NCBI GenBank assembly: GCA_946478895.1
Contig: CAMLDY010000121.1
Coordinates: 1-7,248, forward strand
Reading direction: 5' to 3'
From: an uncultured Gemmatimonadota bacterium
GTDB taxonomy: Bacteria > Gemmatimonadota > Gemmatimonadetes > Gemmatimonadales > Gemmatimonadaceae
Length of the DNA: 7,248 bases
Position 1 is the first letter of the stretch. Each line of letters opens with the position of its first letter. Shown in pieces: positions 1 to 5,697 of this stretch. The notes under the pieces are model-generated. The model was given only the letters and a program-made list of their open reading frames with translations, had not been told where the DNA came from and searched no databases. Position numbers and translations under genes: made by a program.

Positions 1-60
1 GTGACCGATCGTTCCAACGTTCACGTGCGGCTTGTTACGCTCAAATTTGGCTTTGCTCAT
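1..60 (-). CDS. tuf: Elongation factor Tu, N-terminal 20 residues (partial, cut by left window edge)
   Basis: Reading the minus strand from position 60 gives MSKAKFERNKPHVNVGTIGH, the near-invariant amino terminus of bacterial EF-Tu. The GTPase P-loop (GHVDHGKT) begins at the last visible residues and lies mostly outside the window. EF-Tu is the cytoplasmic GTPase that carries aminoacyl-tRNA to the ribosome. The ATG has a good ribosome binding site (GAGGA at 65-69, 4 bases upstream). The gene directly follows four tRNA genes in the same direction, as tufB does in E. coli, so it is probably read from the same promoter, with the tRNAs cut out of the primary transcript. Only the start is visible, so nothing can be said about whether the rest is intact. 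Identification from 20 residues is secure because both the sequence and its context agree. Confidence 0.95.
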   Translation of the reverse strand, partial: MSKAKFERNKPHVNVGTIGH

Positions 61-64
61 GTCG

Positions 65-69
65 TCCTC
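65..69 (-). promoter_or_regulatory. Ribosome binding site of tuf
   Basis: On the minus strand the sequence TGAGGACGACATG places a GAGGA Shine-Dalgarno core 4 bases before the tuf ATG. This is a strong site, as expected for a very highly translated gene, and it fixes the start codon. Confidence 0.75.
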
Positions 70-90
70 AGACGTATCTCGTTTTGACCA

Positions 91-163
91 AGCTCGCGAT
101 CGGGATTGAACCGATGACCTCACCCTTACCAAGGGTGTGCTCTACCAACTGAGCTACGCGAGC
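91..163 (-). tRNA. tRNA-Thr (anticodon GGT)
   Basis: The minus strand folds into a standard 73-nt cloverleaf. The acceptor stem pairs GCTCGCG with CGCGAGC, the D-arm contains AGCTCAGTTGGTAGAGC, and the T-arm contains GGTTCAATCC. The anticodon stem CACCC/GGGTG encloses the loop TTGGTAA, giving anticodon GGT (positions 128-130), which reads ACC threonine codons. The discriminator base is T and no CCA is encoded, so the CCA end must be added enzymatically. It is the last of four tRNAs and lies 30 bases upstream of the tuf start codon. It corresponds in position to E. coli thrT. Confidence 0.96.
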
Positions 164-237
164 GGCTTCTTCCCTTCTCCTGCACGGCGGAATCTCCGCC
201 GCTTGCTGCACCAACGCGCTTCCTTCAATTCCATCAG

Positions 238-310
238 AGCGGGAGACGGGACTCGAACCCGCGACATCAAGCTTGGAAGGCTAGCGCTCTACCAACTGAG
301 CTACTCCCGC
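238..310 (-). tRNA. tRNA-Gly (anticodon TCC)
   Basis: The minus strand forms a 73-nt cloverleaf with acceptor stem GCGGGAG/CTCCCGC, the D-arm consensus TAGCTCAGTTGGTAGAGC and the T-loop GGTTCGAGTCC. The anticodon loop CTTCCAA gives anticodon TCC (positions 275-277), which reads GGA and GGG glycine codons. The discriminator is T, as is usual for tRNA-Gly, and no CCA is encoded. It is separated by 74 bases from tRNA-Thr(GGT) and by 30 bases from tRNA-Tyr. It corresponds in position to E. coli glyT. Confidence 0.96.
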
Positions 311-340
311 ACAAAAAAATCCGACCCCCTCTACTTAGCA

Positions 341-423
341 TGGTGGGGGAAGGATTCGAACCTTCGAAGGCATAAGCCGGCAGATTTACAGTCTGCTCCT
401 TTTGGCCACTCAGGAACCCCACC
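341..423 (-). tRNA. tRNA-Tyr (anticodon GTA)
   Basis: This 83-nt minus-strand tRNA has acceptor stem GGTGGGG/CCCCACC with discriminator A, and a T-arm with GGTTCGAATCC. The anticodon stem GCAGA/TCTGC encloses the loop CTGTAAA, giving anticodon GTA (positions 387-389), which reads TAC and TAT. It has the long variable arm of class II tRNAs, normal for bacterial tRNA-Tyr and the reason it is longer than its neighbours. No CCA is encoded. It is second in the cluster, as tyrU is in E. coli. Confidence 0.96.
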
Positions 424-456
424 GATTCGCCACTTTTTTGCCAACCGACCCGGCAG

Positions 457-529
457 AGCTGACGGCGAGAATCGAACTCGCAACCTGCTGATTACAAATC
501 AGCTGCTCTGCCAATTGAGCTACGTCAGC
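457..529 (-). tRNA. tRNA-Thr (anticodon TGT)
   Basis: The minus strand forms a 73-nt cloverleaf with acceptor stem GCTGACG/CGTCAGC, the D-arm TAGCTCAATTGGCAGAGC and the T-arm GAGTTCGATTCTC. The anticodon stem GCTGA/TCAGC encloses the loop TTTGTAA, giving anticodon TGT (positions 494-496), which reads ACA and ACG threonine codons. The discriminator is T and no CCA is encoded. It is the first tRNA of the cluster, starting about 25 bases after the predicted transcription start, and corresponds to E. coli thrU. With tRNA-Thr(GGT) it gives the operon two complementary threonine isoacceptors. Confidence 0.96.
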
Positions 530-561
530 AACAAACAGCGATTTTTCATCGCAAGCCTAGT

Positions 562-590
562 AGAATAGCCAACTTAGAGGGGCGAGTCAA
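562..590 (-). promoter_or_regulatory. Predicted sigma70-type promoter of the tRNA-tuf operon
   Basis: On the minus strand a TTGACT -35 box (585-590, five of six matches to TTGACA) is followed by an exact 17-bp spacer and a TATTCT -10 box (562-567, four of six matches to TATAAT). Transcription would start near position 555, giving a leader of about 25 bases before tRNA-Thr(TGT). The site sits in the 134-base gap between the cysS stop and the first tRNA, exactly where a stable-RNA promoter is expected. The rest of the gap (591-663) shows no gene. I saw no clear UP element or strongly GC-rich discriminator. Confidence 0.65.
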
Positions 591-663
591 CCCGAAGCCG
601 CTGCCCACCTCTCGCCTCGCGAAACGACGCAAAAAGGGGCGAAAAATCAGAACCTGAGTGCAC

Positions 664-2082
664 CTACCGCAGCTTCTTCCACTTGGTGCCCTGCGGCGTA
701 TCCTCGATAGCGATCCCGCGAGTCTCGAGCTCGGCGCGAATTGAATCGGCCATGGCGAATTCCCGGCGGAGGCGCGCGTCCTTGCGCGCGGCCAGACGCT
801 CCTCGACCCACCCCGCCAGCTCGGGATCGGGGCCCTCGGCTGCGGGCACCACGTCCAGCACCGAGTTGATCCGCTCGAAAACGTCGCGCGCCTTCTGTAA
901 CGCGCGCTTGTCCACCCCGTTGCGATCCAGCTCGGCGTTCGCCTTTCGCACAAACGTGAAGAGAGCGCCGAGCGCCGTCGGCGCGTTCAGGTCATCGAAC
1001 AACGCTGCCCTCACCTCGGCCTCGGTCTGCTCGGCGATCTCCTCGAGCTCCGGCGTCGCACCCTTCGCTTCAGCCAACCTCGCGGCGAAGTCACCGATCC
1101 GACGCACTCCTTCGATCGACGCCTCGAGCGCCTCGCCAGACATGTTCAGCTGCTTTCGATAGTGCGTGGAAAAAACGAAATGCCTGAACGCAGCGGCGGG
1201 AACTCCCTTGTCGCGAAGATCCTGCACCGTCGCAACGTTCCCCAGCCGCTTCGCCATCTTGCTGCCGTCGGTCAACAGAAACTCCCCGTGGCACCAGAAC
1301 CGCGAAAACATTTTGCCCGTCGCGCCCTCTGATTGCGCGATCTCATCCTCGTGGTGCGGGAAGATCAGATCGATCCCTCCACAATGGATGTCGAGGGTCT
1401 CTCCCAGATATTTCATCGCCATCGCCGAGCACTCGAGATGCCAGCCGGGCCGGCCCCGACCCCACGGCGAATCCCAGGCGGCGCCAGTCGCTTCGTCCTC
1501 GGGCTTGGCAGCTTTCCAGAGCGCGAAATCCTGGGCGTTCTCCTTGGAGTAATCGTCCTGCAACACCCGCGCACCCGCCTTCACCTCACGGGTATCGAGC
1601 CGCGAGAGCTTTCCGTAATCCTTGAACCGGTCGATGGCGTAATAGACGGTGCCGTCCTCAGCCTTGTACGCGAGGTTGCGATCCACCAGCCGCTGCACGA
1701 TCGCGATCATCTCCGGAATGTGCTCCGTCGCGCGCGGATAGAGCTCGGCGTCCTGAATACGCAGAAAGTGGCGATCGGCGTGAAACGTCGCAGTCACCGG
1801 CGCGGTCACATCTCCAATGCTTATCCTCTGCTCACTTGCCGACTTTATGATCTTGTCATCGACATCGGTCAGGTTCATCACCTGATAATTCTGCCAGCCA
1901 CGGAGCGTGATCACGCGGCGCAGCAGATCTTCGAACAGGAACGTCCGAAAATTTCCGAGATGCGCCGGTTTATAGACCGTCGGTCCGCAAGTGTACATGC
2001 GCACGGTCTTGCCGTCCGCCGGAACGAACGGCTCGATCTTGCGAGTAAGGGTGTTGTAAAGCCGGAATTCGGGGTCTGCCAT
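664..2082 (-). CDS. cysS: Cysteinyl-tRNA synthetase (CysRS)
   Basis: This 472-residue class I aminoacyl-tRNA synthetase charges tRNA-Cys with cysteine using ATP in the cytoplasm. Its length is normal for bacterial CysRS. The amino terminus has the family signature MYTCGPTVY, with the HIGH-type motif HLGN at residues 41-44. The four zinc ligands can be placed at C32, C218, H243 and E247 (within FPHHEDEIAQSE), with the same spacing as E. coli C209, H234 and E238. The tRNA-contacting helical carboxyl terminus ends in the typical GTKWKKLR. The KMSKS loop at residues 275-279 reads KMAKR, so the two serines are replaced; the first lysine is kept. The ATG at 2082 matches the family start (RLYNTLTRKIEPF), although its ribosome binding site is weak. 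It lies 31 bases downstream of the ABC ATPase stop and is probably co-transcribed with it. Confidence 0.97.
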   Translation of the reverse strand: MADPEFRLYNTLTRKIEPFVPADGKTVRMYTCGPTVYKPAHLGNFRTFLFEDLLRRVITLRGWQNYQVMNLTDVDDKIIKSASEQRISIGDVTAPVTATFHADRHFLRIQDAELYPRATEHIPEMIAIVQRLVDRNLAYKAEDGTVYYAIDRFKDYGKLSRLDTREVKAGARVLQDDYSKENAQDFALWKAAKPEDEATGAAWDSPWGRGRPGWHLECSAMAMKYLGETLDIHCGGIDLIFPHHEDEIAQSEGATGKMFSRFWCHGEFLLTDGSKMAKRLGNVATVQDLRDKGVPAAAFRHFVFSTHYRKQLNMSGEALEASIEGVRRIGDFAARLAEAKGATPELEEIAEQTEAEVRAALFDDLNAPTALGALFTFVRKANAELDRNGVDKRALQKARDVFERINSVLDVVPAAEGPDPELAGWVEERLAARKDARLRREFAMADSIRAELETRGIAIEDTPQGTKWKKLR

Positions 2083-2113
2083 TCGCGGAAGCTAGAACCG
2101 GCCGAACCGACTT

Positions 2114-2821
2114 TCAACCGAATCGCTCGGCTACGCGCGCAGCGTTTGGCTGGCGCATCTGCACAACTCGGCCTTCGACGAGATTGATGATGCGCGCGTT
2201 AATTCGATGCAGCTCGATCGGATTGGGCGCAGCGAGAATTGTCGTGATGCCACGCCGAGCAAGATTGGATAGCAGCGAGACGACATCGTCGTCGAAGAGA
2301 AGCCCCTGCCCGGAGAGCGTTTCGTCGAGCATGATCGCGCGCGGCTCGCCAATGAGCGCCTGCGCCAGGCCCAGCCGCTGCAGCATCCCCGACGAGAGAC
2401 TGCTGACGCGTCGCGAGGCGTGGATGTGCAGCGCTACCTCCTTTAGCGCCGCCTCGACCTGGCAAGCGCGACCCGCCGAGGAAAGATCGTGAAGAGTCGC
2501 ATAGTACTCGAGGGCTTCGCGCACGGTGAGGAAGGAGTAGTAGCCTGTTCGCTGCGGGATGTAGGCAAGGCCGGCTGGAACGTGATGCCCGGTGACCTGC
2601 TCGCCGAACCACGAAATGGTCCCGCTGTCCGGGCGCAACAGACCGCTCAAGCAAAGCAGGAGGGTGGACTTTCCGCAATCCGGCCTGCCGACGATTCCGA
2701 CAATTTCGCCGCGCTCGATCTCGAAGGACACATCGCGCAGTGCCGGGATCGCGACAGCGCGCGCCCGCACGCCGGAATGGTAGGTCTTGCTCAGGCTCCT
2801 GACGGACAGTGCGATCTGCAC
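2114..2821 (-). CDS. Orphan ABC transporter ATP-binding protein with degenerate catalytic motifs
   Basis: This is a single ABC nucleotide-binding domain of about 235 residues, resembling the ATPases of ABC-2/CcmA-type exporters. Numbered from the GTG at 2821, it has Walker A GRPDCGKST at 45-53, a Q-loop glutamine at 90, a signature LSSGM at 142-146 and Walker B IMLDE ending in D166 and the catalytic glutamate E167. The sites after Walker B are unusual: the D-loop reads SGQG instead of SGLD, and the switch histidine position appears to be asparagine (ILAAPNP, N200). I prefer the GTG start because GAGGA lies 7 bases upstream (2829-2833) and the fold begins at once (VQIALSVRSLSKTY). An in-frame ATG at 2881 would add 20 residues of no family resemblance. 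No permease is in the window, so its substrate is unknown; cysS follows in the same direction. Confidence 0.88.
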   Translation of the reverse strand: MQIALSVRSLSKTYHSGVRARAVAIPALRDVSFEIERGEIVGIVGRPDCGKSTLLLCLSGLLRPDSGTISWFGEQVTGHHVPAGLAYIPQRTGYYSFLTVREALEYYATLHDLSSAGRACQVEAALKEVALHIHASRRVSSLSSGMLQRLGLAQALIGEPRAIMLDETLSGQGLLFDDDVVSLLSNLARRGITTILAAPNPIELHRINARIINLVEGRVVQMRQPNAARVAERFG

Positions 2822-2828
2822 GGACGAA

Positions 2829-2833
2829 TCCTC
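2829..2833 (-). promoter_or_regulatory. Ribosome binding site supporting the GTG start of the ABC ATPase
   Basis: GAGGA on the minus strand sits 7 bases before the GTG at 2821. The alternative ATG at 2881 has only a weak purine stretch upstream, so this site decides in favour of the shorter protein. Confidence 0.55.
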
Positions 2834-2968
2834 GCGCAAGGGTTGCGCAGAGAATCGCAACGTGCGGGGAAACAGAAGCATCGTTGCCCGGCAGTCACAA
2901 CCGTTGCATCGCGTATGGCTTGATTCTTTCAGGCCTCACCAAGGTGTTTCACTCGGGACGGGGGATAA

Positions 2969-3409
2969 ATGAAACGAGGTCTTAAAGCATCGACCGCTCT
3001 TATCTTCGCCGCTTTCGCGTTGGGGTGCGGCAGCGACAACCCTGTTCAGGCGGGTGGCAATGTTGCGGGGACCTATTACGCGAGCGAGTTCGTCACAACG
3101 GGTAGCGGTGGCCAGACCAATCAGCTACTGGCGGGCAGCTATGTGAACATCCAGCTGCTGCCCAACGGATCAACGGTCGGACAGCTTCATCTCGTCGCAA
3201 GTGCGTCCAATCCTGCTCTCGATGCCGATCTCGCGGGTAGTTGGTCGCAGTCTGGAAACACGGTCACCTTCACCCAGAGCGCGGATACGTTCATCCGCAA
3301 CATGACATTCACGGTGGTTCCAAACGGGACGTCGTGGCAGCTCGTGGGCGACCACGTCTTCGCGGGAACGCGGATTCAGCTCACCCTCAGTCAGGGCGGC
3401 CTCATCTAG
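2969..3409 (+). CDS. Small predicted lipoprotein of unknown function
   Basis: I do not recognise a named family for this 146-residue protein. It starts with a lipoprotein signal peptide: a basic n-region (MKRGLK), a hydrophobic core, and a lipobox-like ALGC with the lipidated cysteine at residue 20, followed by GSDNP. The -3 position is alanine rather than the preferred leucine, so processing is likely but not certain. Mature residues 30-145 alternate hydrophobic and polar residues with many Gly, Thr, Ser, Asn and Gln, which suggests a small beta-sandwich or lipocalin-like barrel (for example GTYYASEFV near 34, WQLVGDHVF near 122). The start has a G-rich ribosome binding site (GGGGGA at 2960-2965). 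It is the only plus-strand gene in the window, divergent from the ABC gene and convergent with the AI-2E gene. It is probably monocistronic and located in the envelope. Confidence 0.8.
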   Translation: MKRGLKASTALIFAAFALGCGSDNPVQAGGNVAGTYYASEFVTTGSGGQTNQLLAGSYVNIQLLPNGSTVGQLHLVASASNPALDADLAGSWSQSGNTVTFTQSADTFIRNMTFTVVPNGTSWQLVGDHVFAGTRIQLTLSQGGLI

Positions 3410-3432
3410 GGACGCCGAGAGCGACTGCGCTT

Positions 3433-4611
3433 CTACGCGGCCGCTTTCTCTCGAATGGAGATCAGGTCGGGCGGGGGTGTAGTCGGAACGAGGACGCCCC
3501 CGTCAGGGACCGGGACGCGGAGGACGAAGATCCGGTCGCGAGTGCTCTTTCTGAAGCCTTTACCTTCGTAAATCCGGTTGATGAGGATCCGGCGCACGAC
3601 GACCATCACCGTCACCAGCGTCGGAAGCGCTACGATCAGGCCGAGCGGGCCGAGCAGTTTTCCGATCACGAGCACCGCGGTGATCGTCAGCACGGGCGGC
3701 ATGTCGATTTTCTTCGACATGACGAGCGGCGAGACGAGATTTCCTTCGATGAGGTGAATCACGACGCCAAGCAGAAGGACGTAAAGAGCTCTGGTCCCGC
3801 CGCCGGGTCCGCCGAGGACAAAGAGCGCAGGGAGAGTCGTGGAGAGCAGAGTGCCGAAGAACGGGATGACCGCGACGAGTCCGGTGAAGACGCCAAAGGT
3901 CAGCCAGTAGGGAACGTCGAGCAGATAGAGACCGGCCGCGGTGAGCGCAGCGAGAACGGTCATCGTCAGCAGCTGTCCGACTATGTAGGCGCGCAGCGCA
4001 TCGGCAAGATCCCTAAGGACGTCACGCACGAGGTCGCGGTGGATCGGTGGAAAGAGCGCGATCAGCCACTCTCTGTAGGTGCCGGGTTGGAGCGCGAGGT
4101 AGATGCTCATCACGATCACGGCGAAGCAATCGATCAGCACCTGCACGAAGGAGAGCACGCGCGGCACGACGCCCTGCGCCTGCGCGGCAAGCTGGTCGTA
4201 GACGACGCCGATGAGGGGATGCTCACCAGGCTTCCAGAGGTCGCGCAGCGCCGGGAAGCGCGCGACGAAGCGAGCGATCCCATTTTCCCAGGCCTCGATG
4301 TAGTTAGGCATCACCACGATCAGCGCGCGCGTCTGTTCGATGACCGGTGGGAGCAGGATCGCGAACAGTCCGAGGAGCGCCGCCGCGGTACCGACTACCG
4401 AGATGAAGAACGCGAGTCGGGGCGGGACGTGGCCGCGGTTCACCAGCAGATCCCTCACCGCGCCGAGGTAGAGCGAGATGATGATCGCGATGAAGAGCAG
4501 GAGAAAGACGTGCGCTGTCGCTCCCAGCATCCAGAGGAGCAACAACGTCAGGATAACGCCGGTGATGACCGGCGCTACTCTGGACCGGCCGGAGATCGCC
4601 GCGCTAGCCAA
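3433..4611 (-). CDS. AI-2E/PerM family membrane transporter
   Basis: This 392-residue integral membrane protein belongs to the AI-2E transporter family (YdiK/PerM/TqsA-like). Members have been linked to export of autoinducer-2 and to sodium/proton antiport, so the substrate here cannot be assigned. Two helices lie near residues 13-50 and one at 66-90. A soluble segment follows, then a helix near 152-175. The conserved carboxyl half has VGQLLTM at 211-217, VIPFFGT at 248-254, IEGNLVSPLVMSKKIDMPP at 288-306 and GPLGLIVALPT at 321-331. The first codon appears to be TTG at 4611, 2 bases after the pspA stop; no ATG or GTG is available before the first helix, and tight coupling to pspA explains a weak start. 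A soluble tail of about 50 residues follows the last helix. It converges with the lipoprotein gene across 23 bases that hold no recognisable terminator. Confidence 0.92.
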   Translation of the reverse strand: MASAAISGRSRVAPVITGVILTLLLLWMLGATAHVFLLLFIAIIISLYLGAVRDLLVNRGHVPPRLAFFISVVGTAAALLGLFAILLPPVIEQTRALIVVMPNYIEAWENGIARFVARFPALRDLWKPGEHPLIGVVYDQLAAQAQGVVPRVLSFVQVLIDCFAVIVMSIYLALQPGTYREWLIALFPPIHRDLVRDVLRDLADALRAYIVGQLLTMTVLAALTAAGLYLLDVPYWLTFGVFTGLVAVIPFFGTLLSTTLPALFVLGGPGGGTRALYVLLLGVVIHLIEGNLVSPLVMSKKIDMPPVLTITAVLVIGKLLGPLGLIVALPTLVTVMVVVRRILINRIYEGKGFRKSTRDRIFVLRVPVPDGGVLVPTTPPPDLISIREKAAA

Positions 4612-4613
4612 AG

Positions 4614-5396
4614 CTATTTCTTCTCGTCAGGGAGCTCTTCGACTTCGACCGCTTCTTCTTCATGACTCGCGCCGCCGGACCCGAGTGCGCGGTTATTGAG
4701 CTGCGTACCTGAAGGAAGGACGCCCATCTTCTGCTTCAGCTGAATGAGCAGCATTTCCGCGGACTGATTGCCGCCGGCGGCCTCCAGACGCTTGAAGTCG
4801 TTCGCCAGCTTATCGCCCGAGAACTCTTCCTCGATCTCTGCGCTCGCCCTGATCTTCCGCTCATTGGCGTCGATCTTCTCCTCCATCCGCGCGAACGCCT
4901 CGAACGCAGACTTCTCCGAAATGTGGGACATCGTCTCGTTGATGCGCTTCTGGGCGTCGGCGCGGCGCTGTTTGGCGAGAAGGAGGTTCTTCTTGCGGTT
5001 CGCCTCTTCGATGTTGTCGTTGAGGGTGCGCAGTGAATCCTTGAGGCGATCGGTCTCCTGCTTGTGCGCCTGCCAGGTGAGGTTCAGCTGGTCGGCGCGC
5101 GACATGTGCTCGGAGCGGCGGACGAGCGCCTGCTTGGCGAGGTCGTCCTGGCTTTGCTGGACGGCGAGCATCGCGCGACGCTCCCAGTCCTCGGCTTCCT
5201 TCATCTCGGAGCGGGTTTGGTCCTGGAGGCGCTTCTCGTCGGCGATGGCGGCGGCAACCTGCTGCTTCGCTTTCACCAGCTGCGAGCGCATATCGAGAAT
5301 GATCTGGTTGAGCATCTTCTCGGGCTGCTCGAACTCGCTGATCGCGGCGTTCACGTTGGCGCGGAAGAGCATCGCAATTCTGTCAAAGATGTTCAT
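4614..5396 (-). CDS. pspA: PspA/IM30 family membrane-stress protein
   Basis: This 260-residue protein belongs to the phage-shock protein A/IM30 (Vipp1) family, ESCRT-III-like proteins that bind the cytoplasmic face of the inner membrane and help keep it sealed under stress. The amino terminus shows the family pattern NIFDRIAMLFRANVNAAI followed by QPEKMLNQ (residues 2-31), with an amphipathic first helix. Residues about 25-225 are almost entirely charged heptad-like helix, including long coiled coils. The last 20 residues form an acidic tail (EEEAVEVEELPDEKK). The ATG at 5396 matches the family start, although the upstream purine signal is poor. It is followed after 2 bases by the AI-2E-family membrane gene, so the two are translationally linked. 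I see no sigma54 promoter or psp regulator genes nearby. The 181-bp palindrome at 5443-5623 lies in its upstream region. Confidence 0.94.
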   Translation of the reverse strand: MNIFDRIAMLFRANVNAAISEFEQPEKMLNQIILDMRSQLVKAKQQVAAAIADEKRLQDQTRSEMKEAEDWERRAMLAVQQSQDDLAKQALVRRSEHMSRADQLNLTWQAHKQETDRLKDSLRTLNDNIEEANRKKNLLLAKQRRADAQKRINETMSHISEKSAFEAFARMEEKIDANERKIRASAEIEEEFSGDKLANDFKRLEAAGGNQSAEMLLIQLKQKMGVLPSGTQLNNRALGSGGASHEEEAVEVEELPDEKK

Positions 5397-5442
5397 GGGT
5401 GGCTTGGTTCGAGTCTTAAGGCTGGCTTCTTCTCAATCTTAC

Positions 5443-5623
5443 GGATAACGCGTTGCGGGTTGCGGGAAGTACGGTTGCCGGTGACCGGTAAACTGCGTTG
5501 ATGACGTGTCGGAGCGCCCGTATGGCAAAATCGAATGCTTTCGCTCGGCCCGCCTGACACGTCGGCAGCGTGGTTTACCGGGAACCGGCCACGGTGCTAC
5601 GGGCAACCCGCAACGCGTTATCC
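5443..5623. repeat. Long imperfect inverted repeat (181-bp palindromic element)
   Basis: The left arm at 5443-5510 and the reverse complement of the right arm at 5556-5623 are each 68 bases and align without gaps, matching at 55 of 68 positions by my count. The outermost 21 bases match perfectly (starting GGATAACGCG), as do the innermost 8 (GACGTGTC). The centre, 5511-5555, is a 45-base spacer that is itself partly symmetrical. The left arm contains a tandem TTGCGGG heptamer. The element fills most of the 301-base gap between the sdaAA stop and the pspA start; the remaining flanks (5397-5442 and 5624-5697) hold no gene or clear promoter. It could fold into a long RNA or DNA hairpin, act as a bidirectional terminator, or be a non-autonomous mobile repeat. 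I see no clear target-site duplication and no convincing U-run. Confidence 0.85.
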
Positions 5624-5697
5624 CGGAATTCCACAATGCAATTGATCAGTTTTTCCTCCGCGAAAGTATCGCTTTTGTTCCGACTCCACTAGATAAA

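Noticed and set aside
311..319. T-run on the minus strand between tRNA-Tyr and tRNA-Gly, considered as an intrinsic terminator
   Set aside because: There is no stable GC-rich hairpin directly before it other than the tRNA itself, and the downstream tRNAs and tuf need read-through.
137..568. A 143-codon plus-strand frame across the tRNA cluster
   Set aside because: It is the antisense of four tRNA genes; recurring peptides such as LYQLSY come from the conserved tRNA D-arms.
628..663. Possible terminator after cysS (short TCAG/CTGA stem followed by T-rich stretches)
   Set aside because: The stem is only 4 base pairs with a 3-base loop, too weak to call.
1333..2187. A 284-codon open frame on the plus strand opposite cysS
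   Set aside because: It lies antisense to a well-conserved cysS and its translation shows no recognisable domain; it is a GC-driven shadow.
2822..2968. Divergent promoters between the ABC ATPase and lipoprotein genes
   Set aside because: Promoters must exist here or nearby, but no -35/-10 pair with acceptable match and spacing stands out on either strand.
3241..4665. A 474-codon open frame on the plus strand opposite the AI-2E gene
   Set aside because: Its product is dominated by Asp, Glu, Arg, His and Gln with no domain pattern, as expected for the antisense of a GC-rich hydrophobic gene. It also overlaps the lipoprotein gene and the end of pspA. The opposite strand gives a clear family match.
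5439..5636. A 65-codon minus-strand frame inside the palindrome
   Set aside because: It coincides with the inverted repeat, has no ribosome binding site and no family resemblance; both arms simply yield similar peptides on opposite strands.
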